DNA of 60,512 nucleotides, from the NCBI RefSeq assembly GCF_017313085.1, contig NZ_JAFLNF010000011.1:1-60512 (forward strand). Direction: 5' to 3'. Shown here piece after piece: positions 58,285 through 60,512 of the stretch (position 1 is its first letter; every line of letters begins with the position of its first letter). Under the pieces are notes generated by a model, which saw nothing but the letters and a program-made list of their open reading frames with translations, ran no database searches and was not told where the DNA came from. Origin of the DNA: Roseibium limicola. GTDB taxonomy: Bacteria > Pseudomonadota > Alphaproteobacteria > Rhizobiales > Stappiaceae. Both the position numbers and the translations under genes were made by a program.

Positions 58285-60512
58285 TTAGAACTGGATACCT
58301 TCAACCTCGGTGAAGTCGATGCGCGCACCGTCGGAGAGATCGATGTAGCCAGCCGCATCATCAGACAGGCTGATCATACCGTTCTCGGTATCGACACTGT
58401 CGATCGTGCCCTGAGTGATCGTGACCGTCCAATCCGTGCCATATGTTCCAAGCGCTTCGCCTGGAGCATCCTGCAGATCGATGATATCGATCCAGCTTCC
58501 GCCACCGCCAGCACCACCGGCAATCGTGTCATCTCCATCGCCCATCATGTAGGAGAAGGTGTCCGACCCGTCGCCGCCGTAGAGGTCATCATCACGGGTA
58601 CCACCGATGATCAGGTCATCGCCGCCAAGACCGTAGATCGTGTCCTGACCACTCAGGCCATGGATCTCATCGGCCCCGTCGGAGCCGGTCAGCGTGTCAT
58701 TGCCCGACACCGTCAGATCAACATCCGTGTAGAGGATCTGTTCGAAGGTGTAGGACGACCCCAGACCAAGCGTCGATGCATCGGCGGTCAGAACCACCTG
58801 ATCGAACAACCCTCCGACATCGACGTCAATCGTGTCCATGCCATCGGCTGTGCCTGCGAAGTTGCCTGTGCCGACGAGCACGCCGTCATTATAGGCTTCC
58901 CAGGATCCACGCTCTGTATCCAGACCCAAAAAGCCCGAGTAGAAATCGCTGATCTCGAAGGAAGCATTCGCCAACCCACGGTCGAACTCGAAGTTCAGCA
59001 CCCCGGAAACACCGCTGACAACATCGTAAACCAGTTCACCGGTGTTCAGCAGAAGATCAGCTGCCCCATCCAGGGTCGCAAGTCCGTTGCCGACATCCAG
59101 CAGCGAGGTCAGAGACAGATCCCCGTCCAGAATGTTGCCAACGGAGACTTCAACTCCTTCAAACAGGGTCTGATCATCCGACAGGCTGAGGGCCGTGGTG
59201 TCCCCCACATGGATGAACTCCTCCGTGCCATAGATCACGCCGACATCGTCCTGATCGATGACGCGGACTTCAACGGTTTCCGTATCCGACAATCCGCCGG
59301 CATCGGTCGCCGTCACCTCGACGGAAACGGACTGCTCCGTTTCATAATCGAGAGACTCGCCATCCTTCAGCTTCAAGAGATAGTCACTTCCGTCAACAAC
59401 CACCTCGAAGCGATCGTCGGACACTGAGAAGGTGTGGGTATCACCAGCGTCAGGGTCAACCACGGAGAGGGCGACAACCCCGGCCCCCTGATCGTTTTCA
59501 GAGACCGCAACATCGGAGACATCCACCATCGACACATTGTCGATCTGAGTGCCCTTGTAGTTGTTGGTGCCAACTTCGACGAAGGTCAGACGATCCGTTC
59601 CATCACCAGCACCGCCGACTACATCGTAGGTGAAAGACTGCCAGTCAGTGCCCGTATCCAACGGACTGACCTGCGCCACCATCACACCACCCCAGAACAC
59701 CTGGACCGTCGCATCACCGGCAACACCACGATGGCGCGCATCGAAGCTCAGGCGGTAGGTCTCGCCGGACTCCAGGCCTTCAACAGCCTGCTGGGCATAG
59801 CCATTGTTTTCAGGACCTGCGAGATCCAGGCGGAACTCACCGTCTGTCGTTCCCAGATCATTGTCAAAGCCACTGGTGTGAATGTCGGCATGGGTTATCC
59901 AGCCTTCCACATTGGCATCTCCATACCAGCGGGAATCTCCATTTCCGTACTCCAGCCCGGAAGAGGTGAAGAGCTCAAAGCTTCCGTTCTGGATATAGTC
60001 ATGTGATCCAACACCGTCGCCGACCACAAGATCAGGTGCTTCATTGATGTCGGCCACTTCAATGGTGAAGGTAGAGGCACTGCTCGACCCATCCGAAGAC
60101 GTCGCGGTCACTTCCAGGTCAATGCTGGCTTCGGTTTCCGCATCCAGCGTTACACCATCAGCCAGGGTGACCACACCCGTGTCCGCATCGATCTCGAAGC
60201 GGGCGTCCGCAACCGAGTAGGTCACCGTGTCACTTGCATCCAGATCTTCTGCGAAGGCAGTGATGCCAACAACCGTGCCGCCTGCAGAGTTCTCATCGAT
60301 AGAGTTGACCGTTGCATCGGCATCCGAGACGGGACCGATGGCAAACTCGTTCTCGTCCGACACCTCGATGGTGAAGGTCGCAGAGCTGCTCGACCCATCC
60401 GAAGACGTCGCGGTCACTTCCAGATCAATGCTGGCTTCGGTTTCCGCATCCAGCGTGACACCATCAGCCAGAGTGACCACACCCGTGTCCGCATCGATCT
60501 CGAAGCGCGCAT
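58285..60512 (-). CDS. large cadherin-like/RTX adhesin, C-terminal part (partial)
   Basis: The frame is open through the right edge, so only the last ~742 residues are seen. From the edge inward there are cadherin/VCBS-like repeats of about 102 residues (ARFEIDADTGVVTLADG units), then a carbohydrate-binding-like domain (about residues 165-325 of the visible part, QNGSFELF...DTGTDWQSFTYDV). One further cadherin-like repeat follows, and near the C terminus RTX calcium-binding nonapeptides (GLGGDDLIIGG, GGDGSDTFS). The C-terminal ~60 residues would be the type I secretion signal. The protein is acidic with few basic residues. It is probably a surface or secreted adhesin. Confidence 0.87.
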   Translation of the reverse strand, partial: ARFEIDADTGVVTLADGVTLDAETEASIDLEVTATSSDGSSSSATFTIEVSDENEFAIGPVSDADATVNSIDENSAGGTVVGITAFAEDLDASDTVTYSVADARFEIDADTGVVTLADGVTLDAETEASIDLEVTATSSDGSSSASTFTIEVADINEAPDLVVGDGVGSHDYIQNGSFELFTSSGLEYGNGDSRWYGDANVEGWITHADIHTSGFDNDLGTTDGEFRLDLAGPENNGYAQQAVEGLESGETYRLSFDARHRGVAGDATVQVFWGGVMVAQVSPLDTGTDWQSFTYDVVGGAGDGTDRLTFVEVGTNNYKGTQIDNVSMVDVSDVAVSENDQGAGVVALSVVDPDAGDTHTFSVSDDRFEVVVDGSDYLLKLKDGESLDYETEQSVSVEVTATDAGGLSDTETVEVRVIDQDDVGVIYGTEEFIHVGDTTALSLSDDQTLFEGVEVSVGNILDGDLSLTSLLDVGNGLATLDGAADLLLNTGELVYDVVSGVSGVLNFEFDRGLANASFEISDFYSGFLGLDTERGSWEAYNDGVLVGTGNFAGTADGMDTIDVDVGGLFDQVVLTADASTLGLGSSYTFEQILYTDVDLTVSGNDTLTGSDGADEIHGLSGQDTIYGLGGDDLIIGGTRDDDLYGGDGSDTFSYMMGDGDDTIAGGAGGGGSWIDIIDLQDAPGEALGTYGTDWTVTITQGTIDSVDTENGMISLSDDAAGYIDLSDGARIDFTEVEGIQF
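60057..60512 (-). repeat. near-identical tandem repeats in the adhesin gene
   Basis: The segment at about 60057-60205 recurs at 60363-60511 with a period of 306 bases (102 residues) and only a few differences. It continues beyond the window, so the array is longer than what is visible. Confidence 0.85.

Noticed and set aside
1..60512. tRNA, rRNA, CRISPR arrays, insertion sequences, integrases
   Set aside because: None was recognised by eye. A tRNA/Rfam scan would be needed to exclude small RNAs with certainty.

Overview
The window looks like chromosomal DNA of an alphaproteobacterium, most likely a marine Hyphomicrobiales/Stappiaceae-type organism (Roseibium/Labrenzia-like). The grounds are a PhyR-NepR-EcfG general stress response locus, a gbpR/chvE-gguABC sugar operon, aglEFGK and Ugp-type ABC transporters, a TAXI-TRAP transporter and high-GC codon use. 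The taxonomic call is inference. I saw no rRNA, tRNA, CRISPR array, IS element or prophage.

Region 1 (about 0.4-14.6 kb) is a general stress response island. The core is phyR (response regulator/anti-anti-sigma), nepR (anti-sigma) and ecfG (sigma factor). A nearby HWE histidine kinase has an N-terminal domain resembling the plant ethylene receptor. Around these lie typical stress-regulon genes: otsA, dps, csbD, DUF1328, PLDc_N, DUF1469, DUF3618, a DUF883/ElaB-like pair and a double PRC-barrel protein. At least nine sites matching GGAAC-N16-(C/G)GTT sit in the intergenic regions in front of these genes, so the region reads as a self-contained EcfG regulon.

Region 2 (14.6-26.2 kb) is a sugar uptake and oxidation operon. 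The LysR regulator GbpR is divergent from chvE-gguA-gguB (galactose/arabinose/glucose ABC importer) and gguC. An arabonate/galactonate-type dehydratase, a Gfo/Idh sugar dehydrogenase, dgoK, dgoA and an SMP-30 lactonase follow. Together they give De Ley-Doudoroff oxidation of D-galactose and the upper non-phosphorylating L-arabinose route. A cluster of REP-like palindromes and an ArgE-family deacetylase follow.

Region 3 (27.9-34.2 kb) is a nucleobase/nucleoside module: a BMP-family binding protein, a double ATPase, two permeases and a cytosine deaminase. A RutR-like operator lies upstream. A FhuF-type ferric reductase follows.

Region 4 (35.3-46.6 kb) holds two carbohydrate ABC systems on the minus strand. 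One is a DeoR-regulated Ugp-type importer. The other is the alpha-glucoside importer aglEFGK with its LacI regulator aglR, but without aglA.

Region 5 (46.7-56.3 kb) is an aromatic ring-cleavage cluster on the minus strand: GntR, an XylE-like VOC dioxygenase, GalB, GalC/LigK aldolase, GalD tautomerase, a TAXI-TRAP transporter, LigI and a LysR regulator with two helix-turn-helix domains. The lower half is the 2-pyrone-4,6-dicarboxylate/4-oxalomesaconate pathway to pyruvate and oxaloacetate. The unusual part is a type I dioxygenase where LigAB/GalA/DesZ-type enzymes are usual.

Region 6 (56.7-60.5 kb) has tolC facing the C-terminal part of a large cadherin-like/RTX adhesin that runs off the right edge.
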